From Bacillota bacterium (GTDB lineage: Bacteria > Bacillota_I > Bacilli_A > RFN20 > CAG-826): a stretch of DNA of 23,936 nt. Within the stretch, counting starts at the first letter, position 1. Each line of letters opens with the position of its first letter. Under the pieces are notes generated by a model. The model saw nothing but the letters and a program-made list of their open reading frames with translations, was not told where the DNA came from and made no database searches. Below are positions 16,301 through 23,836 of the stretch, piece by piece. The stretch covers positions 1 through 23,936 of the forward strand of contig JAEZUH010000068.1 of assembly GCA_023443485.1 (NCBI GenBank), written 5' to 3'. The translations under genes and the position numbers were made by a program.

Positions 16301-17761
16301 ATTGACCTTAACTTTCCTCGTGATTACCAATCAAGAGCTCATGATTATACAAAGGAACTTTTGGGGGAAAACAATGTCTTCCGTGCTGGAACAATTGAAA
16401 CCGTGAAGGATAAAACTGCCTTCGGTTTTGCTCGTGGTTATATCGAAAGAAAGGGTCTTGATCCTAACACCTATCCAAAAGCTAAAATTGCTTATTATGC
16501 CTCTGGATGTATCGATGTCAAAAGAACCACTGGTCAACATCCAGGAGGTATCGTTGTTATTCCTAACGATTATGAAGTTTATGACTTTACTCCTATTCAA
16601 TATCCCGCTGATGAACCTGAATCAACTTGGAAGACCACTCATTTCGACTTCCATTCTATCCATGACACTGTTTTGAAACTCGATTTGCTTGGACACGTTG
16701 ATCCGATGGCGTTGCGTATGATGCTCAAGTTGACCAACGTTGACGTTGATAGCATTCCAATGAATGATAAGGATACCCTTTCAATATTTTCCTCTGCTAG
16801 AGCATTGAAGATGGAAAACGATTATTTGAGTTCAAAAACCGGTGCTTTAGGTATCCCTGAATTTGGCACCTCTTTCGTCCGTGGCATCTTGGAAGAAACC
16901 AATCCAAAAACATTCTCTGATTTAGTTATTATATCCGGTTTATCTCACGGAACAGGTGTTTGGCAAGGAAACGCCGAAAATCTAATTAACTCTAAAAAAG
17001 CCACACTTCAAGAAGTGATTGGATGTCGTGATGATATTATGACTTACCTCACCAATAAAGGTATTCCCGCTGCGGTCAGCTTTTCGATTATGGAAAGTGT
17101 TCGGCATGGTGATGGTCTCAAACCAGAATTTGTCGAGATTATGAAAGCCAATAAAGTCCCTCAATACTATATCGATTCATGCAATTTGATCAAGTACATG
17201 TTCCCTAAAGGACACGCGGTAGCATATGTTACTATGGCCATAAGAGTGGGTTATTTTAAAGTTCATTATCCATTGGAATATTATGCGACATTCTTCTCTG
17301 TTCGTTCTAAACAGTACGATATTTTTGCCATGATCAAGGGAAGAGATGCTATCATAAATCGTCTCGATGAGCTAAAATTGAAAAGCAAAAGTAAAACCGA
17401 CAAGCTTTCTCCGAAGGAAGCTGACCAGATTGTCACTTTGCAAATTGCTCTTGAAATGGTTCAAAGAGGCTTTAAATTTAGCAACATTGATTTATATAAA
17501 TCCGATGTTTCTGACTTTATTGTCGACCATGAGCATAACGCCCTCATCCCTCCGTTTACCACCCTCGATGGTTTAGGAGAGAACAACGCCATATCTGTTC
17601 TTGAAGCCCGCAAGGATGGACAATTCTTTTCTAAAGAAGATCTTCTTCGCCGGACTAAATTAACAATCACCAATGTCAACGATTTATCAGAATTAGGCGT
17701 TTTAAAAGGTCTCAACGAGACTGATCAAATGACGCTTTTTGATCTAAATGATCTAGCGTAA
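13319..17761 (+). CDS. polC: DNA polymerase III alpha subunit, PolC type
   Basis: A 1480-residue Gram-positive replicative polymerase with built-in proofreading. Domain order: N-terminal region (1-160); a charged, probably helical linker (160-245); an OB-fold starting VDISGQIFSIEL (about 250-330); first PHP part with HLHS near residue 350 and AITDHAVVQGY; a DnaQ-like exonuclease inserted in the PHP domain (VVLDLETTGL near 434 to HRADYDAQVLNDVF near 580); second PHP part to about 800; then the polymerase core with GSRGSVGSSFAA near 909, a zinc knuckle (CPHC near 938, CPSC near 964) and catalytic PDIDLNF near 993. The ATG at 13319 lies 5 bases after rseP and lacks a clear Shine-Dalgarno; the Met at 13331 is an alternative. 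A tRNA gene follows at once. Confidence 0.98.
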   Translation: MNEKMVRFLNSLGIENLDDFDIDFEMIGRNRFNKQQLDMVIVKSKPWKYYLLRQLQDGLNSISYPYTLRFSYLVRPDYKDALSLFDDWYQTIYRLPHNLVMSGDDQDHLYIEYLNESEKEQYAQSITDFREFLNFINYEFVVIETIKPIDEIQVEVSQKQMKKIIKNAEIEAVETMNDISEKPEIIDRNDAEDVVEQERKDLKEQVEAAYLDIMKRNAEEMAKERRRARLNRRGNYEPIERIDSINENSGNVDISGQIFSIELREFGESTKITIGVADNFGGAIMVGAYENKQIPAETIKLLDRGVNVRVRGVAYADNFTKEVTIKVHYIDPLPPDKIAPDNEEVKRVELHLHSTMSSMDGITSMDDYCRYAKALGHKAIAITDHAVVQGYPDAQKAAKKNGLKMIYGAELYMVDDQLVYIKNPVNTPINKAKYVVLDLETTGLSSRYDSIIEFGAVCVEHGLVTSHFDVLINPGFSIPRHITEITGINDDMVKDKPLIKDVIKDILDFIDDAILVTHNAEFDISFLQESLKKLGLDPLKNPIIDTLSLSRFLFPESKRHTLGALCNNLEVKYEEEQAHRADYDAQVLNDVFQPMVSRLIRKHNIITHADLQKLETPPALLKHIYPVHIVVLAQDKIGLKNLYKMISLSHIDYLAEVPKIPRREVEKLRGHLLIGSACFNGEVFRTARYYNAQRLKEVIAFYDYIEVQPLENYSFLVNMGELSEDAVKQYVKDIVDNAEEIGKITVATGDVHYLTPKEKIYRDIYISAKGLGGINHALNPYSRNKMPPFDNPNQHYRTTKEMLDCMSFLGKEKAYEITVTNTNKIADMITPLVPLPNDKLYPPKIENSEKKLTDLCYQKAHELYGNPLPKPIQDRLDTELNGIISNGYSVIYYIAHKIVKKTQDDDYIVGSRGSVGSSFAATMAGITEVNPLPPHYLCPHCHHLEWTSETMPDYRSGYDLPEKKCPSCGKQMSHDGQNIPFETFLGFHAEKTPDIDLNFPRDYQSRAHDYTKELLGENNVFRAGTIETVKDKTAFGFARGYIERKGLDPNTYPKAKIAYYASGCIDVKRTTGQHPGGIVVIPNDYEVYDFTPIQYPADEPESTWKTTHFDFHSIHDTVLKLDLLGHVDPMALRMMLKLTNVDVDSIPMNDKDTLSIFSSARALKMENDYLSSKTGALGIPEFGTSFVRGILEETNPKTFSDLVIISGLSHGTGVWQGNAENLINSKKATLQEVIGCRDDIMTYLTNKGIPAAVSFSIMESVRHGDGLKPEFVEIMKANKVPQYYIDSCNLIKYMFPKGHAVAYVTMAIRVGYFKVHYPLEYYATFFSVRSKQYDIFAMIKGRDAIINRLDELKLKSKSKTDKLSPKEADQIVTLQIALEMVQRGFKFSNIDLYKSDVSDFIVDHEHNALIPPFTTLDGLGENNAISVLEARKDGQFFSKEDLLRRTKLTITNVNDLSELGVLKGLNETDQMTLFDLNDLA

Positions 17762-17766
17762 ACAAC

Positions 17767-17843
17767 CGGGAAGTAGCACAGCTTGGTAGTGCGCTTGGTT
17801 CGGGACCAAGAGGTCGTGGGTTCGAATCCCATCTTTCCGACCA
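17767..17843 (+). tRNA. tRNA-Pro, anticodon CGG
   Basis: A 77-base cloverleaf: acceptor CGGGAAG/CTTTCCG with one G-T pair, D-arm around AGCTTGGTAG, anticodon stem CTTGG/CCAAG with loop TTCGGGA (anticodon CGG, reading CCG), T-arm GTGGG-TTCGAAT-CCCAT, discriminator A and encoded CCA. It is 5 bases after the polC stop and has no visible promoter, so it is probably cut from the 3' end of the polC transcript. Confidence 0.96.
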
Positions 17844-17853
17844 CTTAAAAATT

Positions 17854-17880
17854 ACTCTTTAAAAAAGAGTTTTTTTATTT
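17854..17880 (+). terminator. Intrinsic terminator after tRNA-Pro
   Basis: ACTCTTT (17854-17860) and AAAGAGT (17864-17870) form a 7-bp stem with loop AAA, followed by a T run (17871-17876) and ATTT. It would end the polC-tRNA transcript. Confidence 0.85.
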
Positions 17881-17930
17881 TCAAAAGAAGATGAAATGGG
17901 CTTTTTTCAAATGATTTGATTTTGGAAAAC

Positions 17931-17950
17931 TTTATTCGTTTAAGAATAAA
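17931..17950 (+). repeat. Inverted repeat upstream of the acyltransferase promoter
   Basis: TTTATTC (17931-17937) and GAATAAA (17944-17950) are perfect inverted arms around GTTTAA. The repeat sits just before the -35 position of the next promoter and is not followed by a T run, so it fits an operator better than a terminator. Function unknown. Confidence 0.35.
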
Positions 17951-17974
17951 AATGTTTAATGCTTCAATAAGCGT

Positions 17975-17983
17975 TGGTATAAT
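17975..17983 (+). promoter_or_regulatory. Extended -10 promoter of the acyltransferase gene
   Basis: TGGTATAAT is a perfect TGn-TATAAT extended -10. The -35 position (17955-17960, TTTAAT) is poor, as is common with extended -10 promoters. The start point would be near 17990, only about 3 bases before the ATG at 17993. Confidence 0.7.
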
Positions 17984-17992
17984 TAAGAAGTT

Positions 17993-18892
17993 ATGGCTTT
18001 AACAACTAAATTAGCAACAAGAGCAGTGCAACCAAAGACGATATTTGAACGCCGAATTCATGAAGTCGATTTAATTCGTGGCTTCCTCATTATTTTAGTT
18101 GTTGTTGATCACATATTTTGGAATCTAAAACATTATGGTGGCCTGTGGTATGACTTATCCAATGAAACCAATTTTGTTTTTCGCTTCTTTCAAGATTTTT
18201 TCGGTTGGTATTGGACTTCAAGCGCAAGAGCAGTTATCCAACCAATTATCCTCATGACATTCTGCTTTATTTCGGGAATATCGTGTGCTTTTTCTCGCGA
18301 CAATTGGAAGCGAGCTATTCAAACCCTTACAGCTTGGCTCATTCTCGCTGCTACAACTAATATTGCTCAATTTTTAGGTTTCTTCCCTAATCAAGGAACG
18401 GTACGAATTGACTTCAACATCATCGCAGTTCTTGGCCTTAGCACCTTGTTTTATTGCCTTGTCCAAAAACGTAGTTGGAAAGCTTTAGCGGCGGGAGTCC
18501 TAATTTCTTTTCTAATTTCTTGGTATGCTGTTCCAAACATTCAAAGCAATTTCATTAAAATATTCGGTTCTTCAGAAGTTGTTCATGCTGAACACTTTCA
18601 AACTGTGCCTAATTTCTATTTCCCTTTATTTTGGGAACCAGCCGAAATGTTTGGAGGATCAAGACAGGCAGATTATGTCCCATTGTTCCCCTATATCATG
18701 TTTTTCTTTGGAGGGGCCCTAGTTTCTTATTTTCTTTATAAAAAAAGAAAAAAATCACTCTTCCCCGCCGGCAATTGGGAAAAACCAATTTGCTTTTTAG
18801 GGCGTCACACATTTCTTATTTACATCGGTCACCAGGCGGTGCTGATGGGAATATTCATTATCGTAAACTCATTCATACAAGCTTTTTATTAG
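17993..18892 (+). CDS. Membrane acyltransferase of the HGSNAT/DUF1624 family
   Basis: A 299-residue multi-spanning membrane protein. The N-terminal signature RRIHEVDLIRGFLII (residues 20-34) is typical of DUF1624 proteins related to the catalytic domain of heparan-alpha-glucosaminide N-acetyltransferase, as are VVVDHIFWNL, LMTFCFISGISCAFSRDNWKRA and DFNIIAVLGLS. About seven hydrophobic segments follow, with an outside loop (about 190-235), and the end has FLGRHTFLIYIGHQ. The family moves acyl groups from a cytoplasmic donor across the membrane to a sugar; the substrate here is unknown. The next gene, 9 bases on, is an acyl-activating enzyme, which supports a paired role. The start at 17993 has no Shine-Dalgarno at a workable distance and sits right after an extended -10. 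It opens a new operon after tRNA-Pro. Confidence 0.75.
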   Translation: MALTTKLATRAVQPKTIFERRIHEVDLIRGFLIILVVVDHIFWNLKHYGGLWYDLSNETNFVFRFFQDFFGWYWTSSARAVIQPIILMTFCFISGISCAFSRDNWKRAIQTLTAWLILAATTNIAQFLGFFPNQGTVRIDFNIIAVLGLSTLFYCLVQKRSWKALAAGVLISFLISWYAVPNIQSNFIKIFGSSEVVHAEHFQTVPNFYFPLFWEPAEMFGGSRQADYVPLFPYIMFFFGGALVSYFLYKKRKKSLFPAGNWEKPICFLGRHTFLIYIGHQAVLMGIFIIVNSFIQAFY

Positions 18893-18901
18893 GAGGAATT
18901 T

Positions 18902-20554
18902 ATGTTAGAGAATCTATCACTTTACGAAGCGTTTCAAACATCTGTCAAAAACACCCCATTCGGGAAAGCGGTCTATTACCAAGGAACTCAATTTTCCTAT
19001 CGTCGTTTTTCTCGTTTAGTTGATCGGATGGCCGACATCCTTGTTCATCAACTAAATGTTAAGCCAAAAGATGTCATCATGGTGGCTCAGCCAAATATTC
19101 CTGATACTTTAATTCTTATTTACGCGATCAATAAAATTGGGGCGATTGTCAATTTGGTTCATCCTTTCACTCCCTATAATCAAATTCGCAGCATCATGGA
19201 AAAAACAAAAACCAAGATTGCCTTTTTATTTGAACAAAGGGTGGCGAAAGAAGTCGAACAATATCGCGGAATCGCCGATCGTATTTATGTCACCCGTGTA
19301 GAAGACTATTTGCCAATTGCTAAAAAGAATTTCTATCACATCTTTATGAATAAAGACATCCGCAAGAAATTAGGAAAATTCCGTGGCAAATTCAAAGGCT
19401 TTAACTATGTCTATCAATTAAAACCAACCGGAAAACCCGTTGAAACAATAACAGGTAAATCTAACGAGATTTCTGTTTATCTCCATAGTGGTTCAACCAC
19501 TGGAGAGCCAAAGATTATTTGTTTATGTGATGATAACTTCAACTTCATTTGTGATCAGACTGATGTGGCGGCAAGTTTACCACGTGAAGAACTGAAACAT
19601 TTTGGAATGCTCAGCGTTTTACCTAGTTTCCATGGATTTGGATTCTGCATGACGATGCATAATAGTTTAACCAACTCAATGAATTGTATTTTAATTCCAA
19701 AGTATTCGCCTAAGGAAGTAGTGAAGACAATGAATAAAACCAACGTCAACTTATGCGTTGGAGTTCCAACAATGTTTGAAAGTTTGATAAACTATCCTCC
19801 TTTTGTGAAATCAAAAAAATTGAAAAATTGGTATGTCTGTTTCTCAGGTGGAGACACGCTTTCCACAGTTTTAAAAGAACGATTCGACAATGTGATGAAA
19901 TCCCATGGTTCGCCATGTCGTGTTTTTGAAGGATATGGATTAACTGAGTCAGTAGCCGCTATCTCAATTAACACATTTGAACATAATCGCGATGGTTCTA
20001 TTGGATATCCTCTCCATGATGTTCAAATCCGTATTGTTGATGAAAAAGGGCATGAACTTCCTCATGGTGAAATTGGTGAAATTACCATCAAAAGTAAAGC
20101 GACGATGGTCTCATATTTAAACGATGAAGAAGCCACCAAAAAAGCCGTTGTTGATGGCTGGCTCTATACTGGCGACTTAGGATATGTTGATAATGATAAT
20201 TATTTGTTCTTTAAGTTGAGAAAGAAAAGAGTGATTAAGGTTTCTGGAGTAGGAGTGTTTCCTACGGAAATCGAAGCTTTAGTTAACCACATCCAAGGAG
20301 TCAAAGGATGCTGTGCAATTCGCATTCCCGATGATCGCTTACAATCCGCAGTCAAAATATTCGTGGTCGCTGATTATTTCGATGAGCAAGGCATGAAAGA
20401 CCTCATTCTTGATACCTGCCGCAAATATCTCATTCGCTGGGCCGTTCCAAAAGAAATTGAATTCATCGAAAAACTTCCGATGACAATGTTAAATAAAGTC
20501 AATTTTGCAAAATTGCAAAAAGAAGAAGACGAACGTCGTCATCTAGAAGGATAA
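18902..20554 (+). CDS. AMP-forming acyl-CoA synthetase (ANL superfamily)
   Basis: A 550-residue adenylate-forming ligase that activates a carboxylic acid with ATP and passes it to CoA or another thiol. The P-loop is SGSTTGEPK (residues 196-204); GYGLTES is near 344, and YTGDLGYVD near 422 holds the ribose-binding Asp425. The hinge region reads LRKKRVIKVSGVGVFPTEIE, where FadD-type enzymes have DRKKD. The late Lys532 in LPMTMLNKVNF matches the catalytic Lys of the A10 motif, with Asn in place of the usual Gly before it. Overall it is closest to FadD-like medium/long-chain ligases; the acid cannot be named. AGGAGG overlaps the stop of the acyltransferase gene and is 5 bases from the ATG, so the two are surely cotranslated from one message. 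Confidence 0.85.
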   Translation: MLENLSLYEAFQTSVKNTPFGKAVYYQGTQFSYRRFSRLVDRMADILVHQLNVKPKDVIMVAQPNIPDTLILIYAINKIGAIVNLVHPFTPYNQIRSIMEKTKTKIAFLFEQRVAKEVEQYRGIADRIYVTRVEDYLPIAKKNFYHIFMNKDIRKKLGKFRGKFKGFNYVYQLKPTGKPVETITGKSNEISVYLHSGSTTGEPKIICLCDDNFNFICDQTDVAASLPREELKHFGMLSVLPSFHGFGFCMTMHNSLTNSMNCILIPKYSPKEVVKTMNKTNVNLCVGVPTMFESLINYPPFVKSKKLKNWYVCFSGGDTLSTVLKERFDNVMKSHGSPCRVFEGYGLTESVAAISINTFEHNRDGSIGYPLHDVQIRIVDEKGHELPHGEIGEITIKSKATMVSYLNDEEATKKAVVDGWLYTGDLGYVDNDNYLFFKLRKKRVIKVSGVGVFPTEIEALVNHIQGVKGCCAIRIPDDRLQSAVKIFVVADYFDEQGMKDLILDTCRKYLIRWAVPKEIEFIEKLPMTMLNKVNFAKLQKEEDERRHLEG

Positions 20555-20558
20555 ACGA

Positions 20559-22559
20559 ATGAAAAAAAGATATTTTGCTCTTGTTGTGCTTGGTTGTCTG
20601 GCTCTTTCCGCTTGCGATGTTCCCCCTTCTAAAATTGCAGTGACAGCTGTCGACCTCATTCAATCCGAGATTACTCTTGATCTAGCAGAAAGCGAGACAT
20701 TAACCGCTCGAGTAATGCCAGAAAATGCCACCGATAAATCAGTGGTGTGGACAATTGACGACTCTGATGTTGCTTCTATCTCTTCAAGTGGATTAGTAAC
20801 AGGATTATCAGTGGGTGAAACAGTCGCAACTGTTACCACAAACGATGGCGGTTTTACTGACACTTGCGACATCATTGTCAGTGTTCCAGTCAATCCAGAC
20901 ATTGTGTCTTCGGTTACTCTTGATCAAACTTCTTTAACCATTCGTGTTGATGATCAAATCAATCTTTTTGCTACCGTCAATCCTAGCACAGCGTTGAACA
21001 AAGCAGTGACATGGTCATCGTTGGATGATGATATTGCCTCTGTTAGTTCCACTGGTTTAGTTACCGCAGTTGCTGTTGGTAACACCACAATTACTGTCAC
21101 TACGACTGATGGTGGTTTTACCGCGGATTGCTTAGTTCGTGTCAATCCAAATAATGATGATCCCAACAATTTTTGGGATGATGCTCAAGACTCTCTTCGC
21201 TTTGGATCTAAGAATCTTGATTTTTATAGTTTGAACGATTTTCATGGCTCAACAGAATTTGACAATGATAACTATGAACCTGGAATTAGAAAACTCTCCA
21301 CCTATTTAAAGAACAAAAAAAATAACAATCCAGATGGATTCGTTCTCACGAGTTCTGGAGATATGTGGCAAGGTAGCGCGGATTCAAATATCACTCGCGG
21401 TCGATTGGTTAATGATTGGATGAATATTGCTGATTTCTCGGCTATGAATTTAGGCAATCATGAATTCGATTGGACGATTAATACAATTAACGCTAATCAA
21501 GCGACTGCTGAATTTCCTTTCCTAGCTTGCAACATTATTGAAGATGACACCAATCAACCTGTTGACTGGGTCGAACCTTTTACAACTATTACTAGAAATG
21601 GAGTCCATATTGGTATCATTGGAGCGATTGGCGAAGGTATCACTAGTGATATTTTAGCCAGTAATGTCGAAGGATTAACCTTTGCCGATCCTGAGCCATA
21701 TGTTATCTCTTGGGCACAATACCTTCGAAATAATGGAGCGGATATTGTTTTATATTTACTTCACGACACCGTTACTAATATATCGGCTGACGAAGGAAAT
21801 GCGGTCGATGCTATTTTTGGCGGGCATACCCACACTGGAGAATCTAGGCCATCTTCCAATTATTCCACAACGGCTATTCAAGCTTGGTCTAATGGTAAAG
21901 ATGTCGGTCATATTGCTTTAACTTATAGTTTTACTAATGAATTAGTCACTGCTTCTGAGGGAGAAATTTTAGATACTCGTTCATTTCAAATCGCTTCACT
22001 CACTGATGACGCGGAGACATCAAGCATGTATCAAACATACCTAGATAATGAAATATCTGCCATTAAAGATGTAGTCAGACTTCCAGATGGCCCAGGAATA
22101 GCAAAAGGAGACATTCCAAACATCTATAATCAATATGCTTATCGTTATTTTAAAGAATTTAAAGATACTTCCGATACATATGATATTTTCATGGTTCAAA
22201 CGAATAATGCGCGCTCGGCGATTGCATGTGGCGATGTCACCTATGGAATGATATATAAGGCTTTACCTTTTGATAATGCTTTATATCTAGTCACGGTTAA
22301 AGGATCAGATATTATCAGTGAACTTAGTTGGTATGGATATTTCTATTTACCATCACAAAATTCCCAAATTAATGGAAACAATTTATCCAGTTATTTAGTT
22401 CCATCTCAAACATATTATGTTTTGATGGTTGATTACATTGCTCAAAAGTCACCAATGTGTGATGCAGTGACTGTGGTGGAAACTTATACCGATGAAGATT
22501 CTTTACCAAGAAATATAGTGAGCCGTTATATTCCTGGATACCCTGCTAATATAAATTAA
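20559..22559 (+). CDS. Lipoprotein with two BIG2 domains and a 5'-nucleotidase domain
   Basis: A 666-residue surface lipoprotein. The signal peptide has a KKR start and lipobox LSAC with lipid-attached Cys19. Two bacterial Ig-like (BIG2) repeats follow at about 28-108 and 115-195, both with a WxxxDxxxASxSSxGLVT pattern. The UshA/NT5E-type metallophosphoesterase domain then starts with NDFHG (Asp227, His229), SSGDMWQG (Asp268), GNHEFD (Asn300, His301) and FGGHTH (His423, His425), giving the full two-metal site. The C-terminal part (about 505-640) resembles the substrate-binding 5'-nucleotidase C domain. It probably hydrolyses nucleotides or similar phosphates outside the cell; the exact substrate is unknown. 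AGAAGG lies 8 bases before the ATG and the gene starts 4 bases after the ligase stop. It meets the next gene head-on. Confidence 0.88.
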   Translation: MKKRYFALVVLGCLALSACDVPPSKIAVTAVDLIQSEITLDLAESETLTARVMPENATDKSVVWTIDDSDVASISSSGLVTGLSVGETVATVTTNDGGFTDTCDIIVSVPVNPDIVSSVTLDQTSLTIRVDDQINLFATVNPSTALNKAVTWSSLDDDIASVSSTGLVTAVAVGNTTITVTTTDGGFTADCLVRVNPNNDDPNNFWDDAQDSLRFGSKNLDFYSLNDFHGSTEFDNDNYEPGIRKLSTYLKNKKNNNPDGFVLTSSGDMWQGSADSNITRGRLVNDWMNIADFSAMNLGNHEFDWTINTINANQATAEFPFLACNIIEDDTNQPVDWVEPFTTITRNGVHIGIIGAIGEGITSDILASNVEGLTFADPEPYVISWAQYLRNNGADIVLYLLHDTVTNISADEGNAVDAIFGGHTHTGESRPSSNYSTTAIQAWSNGKDVGHIALTYSFTNELVTASEGEILDTRSFQIASLTDDAETSSMYQTYLDNEISAIKDVVRLPDGPGIAKGDIPNIYNQYAYRYFKEFKDTSDTYDIFMVQTNNARSAIACGDVTYGMIYKALPFDNALYLVTVKGSDIISELSWYGYFYLPSQNSQINGNNLSSYLVPSQTYYVLMVDYIAQKSPMCDAVTVVETYTDEDSLPRNIVSRYIPGYPANIN

Positions 22560-22562
22560 AAA

Positions 22563-23768
22563 TTAATCAACGTAATTGTGATCGAAATTAATAACAAGTC
22601 GATAAGTCGAATTAATCTTTTTAAATTCGTTTTGCAAGTAGTTTAATAGTTCTTTATCATTGATTTTGGTCTCAGAAGGAATAACTACATCAAATAATAT
22701 ATTGGTATGGGTTGGTCCATTAACTGTTCTAAAATCATGAAATGAGAGCTTTTCACCTTCGGGGAATTTAGCAAGAATTTCGCTTGTTTTGGCGATTAAA
22801 TTATTGATTTCCGAAGACTCTGTAATAACTGGATCCATATGAATTGTTAACGAAATACTGTATTTTTGCTGAATTTCTTTTTCAATATTATCAATTAAGT
22901 CATGTGAGACAAGAACATCTACCCGATGATCAACTTCGACGTGAATAGTCATGAAAACCTTGGTTGGTCCATAGGAGTGACACATCATATCATGAACGCC
23001 TAAAACTCCAGGATATTGTTTAATGTCTTCAATAATTTGATGGACCATATCTTTATCAGGAGTTAATCCAATAAGAGGATTAGATGTTTCGACAAGTAGT
23101 TTAACGCCAGTCACAACAATAAAGATTGAAACAGCGAGTCCCATCCAACCATCAATATGAATATCGTATCCATTAAGATAAAGGATATATTCAACCGTGG
23201 TGGCCACTAAAACAGCAGTGGTAGTGATGACATCGTTAAATGAATCTTGGGCCGAAGCTTTCAATGAGACTGAATTAATGATTTTAGCCATCTTGCGATA
23301 AAAGAGACCTTGAATTAATTTGGCTAAAATAGCGAATCCTAAAATAATGAACACCGCGATGTTGACCGTATTATTACTGTAGTTTGTCGCAGTGTTGTCA
23401 ATAATTTTCATCACTGAGGTATAACCCAGAACTGCCGCGATGGCGATAATGACAAAGCTAATTATCAATCCCGCAATATATTCAATTCTTTCGTGACCAA
23501 AGGGATGTTCTTTGTCGGCAGGCTTATTGGCTAATTTAAAGCCCAATAAATTGACAATGCTACTCGCCATATCAGTAAAGTTATTTAAAGCATCGGTAAT
23601 AATGGACATAGAGAAAACCAAAATACCAATCGTTAATTTGAATATTACCAGTAAAAGATTGGTGATAATTCCAAAGACAGAAGCGAGATATCCGTGCTTT
23701 GTACGAACGTTTGGATCAGTGATATTGCGATAATCCTTAATAAAGATTTTTCTAAACAAATTTACCAT
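22563..23768 (-). CDS. Cation diffusion facilitator family metal transporter
   Basis: A 401-residue CDF transporter that exports divalent metal (Mn, Zn, Fe or similar) in exchange for protons. About six membrane segments lie in residues 28-215. The second carries DALNNFTD (59-66), followed by ADKEHPFGHERIEY (84-97), both hallmark motifs. A cytoplasmic regulatory domain follows with GVHDMMCHSYGPTKVFMTIHVEVD and a further C-terminal extension (about 310-401) beyond the usual 300 residues. The start used is the Met at 23768 because it fits the CDF N-terminus and the -10 lies just before it; the frame is open to 23813, but that would place the promoter inside the gene. Metal choice cannot be read with certainty. 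Its end is 3 bases from the nucleotidase stop. Confidence 0.9.
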   Translation of the reverse strand: MVNLFRKIFIKDYRNITDPNVRTKHGYLASVFGIITNLLLVIFKLTIGILVFSMSIITDALNNFTDMASSIVNLLGFKLANKPADKEHPFGHERIEYIAGLIISFVIIAIAAVLGYTSVMKIIDNTATNYSNNTVNIAVFIILGFAILAKLIQGLFYRKMAKIINSVSLKASAQDSFNDVITTTAVLVATTVEYILYLNGYDIHIDGWMGLAVSIFIVVTGVKLLVETSNPLIGLTPDKDMVHQIIEDIKQYPGVLGVHDMMCHSYGPTKVFMTIHVEVDHRVDVLVSHDLIDNIEKEIQQKYSISLTIHMDPVITESSEINNLIAKTSEILAKFPEGEKLSFHDFRTVNGPTHTNILFDVVIPSETKINDKELLNYLQNEFKKINSTYRLVINFDHNYVD

Positions 23769-23774
23769 TTCGTT

Positions 23775-23783
23775 ATTATAACA
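23775..23783 (-). promoter_or_regulatory. Extended -10 promoter of the CDF gene, leaderless layout
   Basis: On the minus strand TGTTATAAT is a perfect TGn-TATAAT. It ends 6 bases before the ATG at 23768, so the predicted start point is the A of the ATG itself. No Shine-Dalgarno is present, and no good -35 is seen. Confidence 0.65.
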
Positions 23784-23821
23784 CATCATACAATTTATGA
23801 TGAAATATTCCAAATTTTGTA

Positions 23822-23827
23822 TATACT
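23822..23827 (+). promoter_or_regulatory. Candidate -10 of tRNA-Leu
   Basis: TATACT (5 of 6 to TATAAT) lies 9 bases before the mature tRNA end, giving a start near 23834. The -35 position is weak. It is divergent from the CDF promoter 40 bases away. Confidence 0.5.
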
Positions 23828-23836
23828 ATTTTTGTT

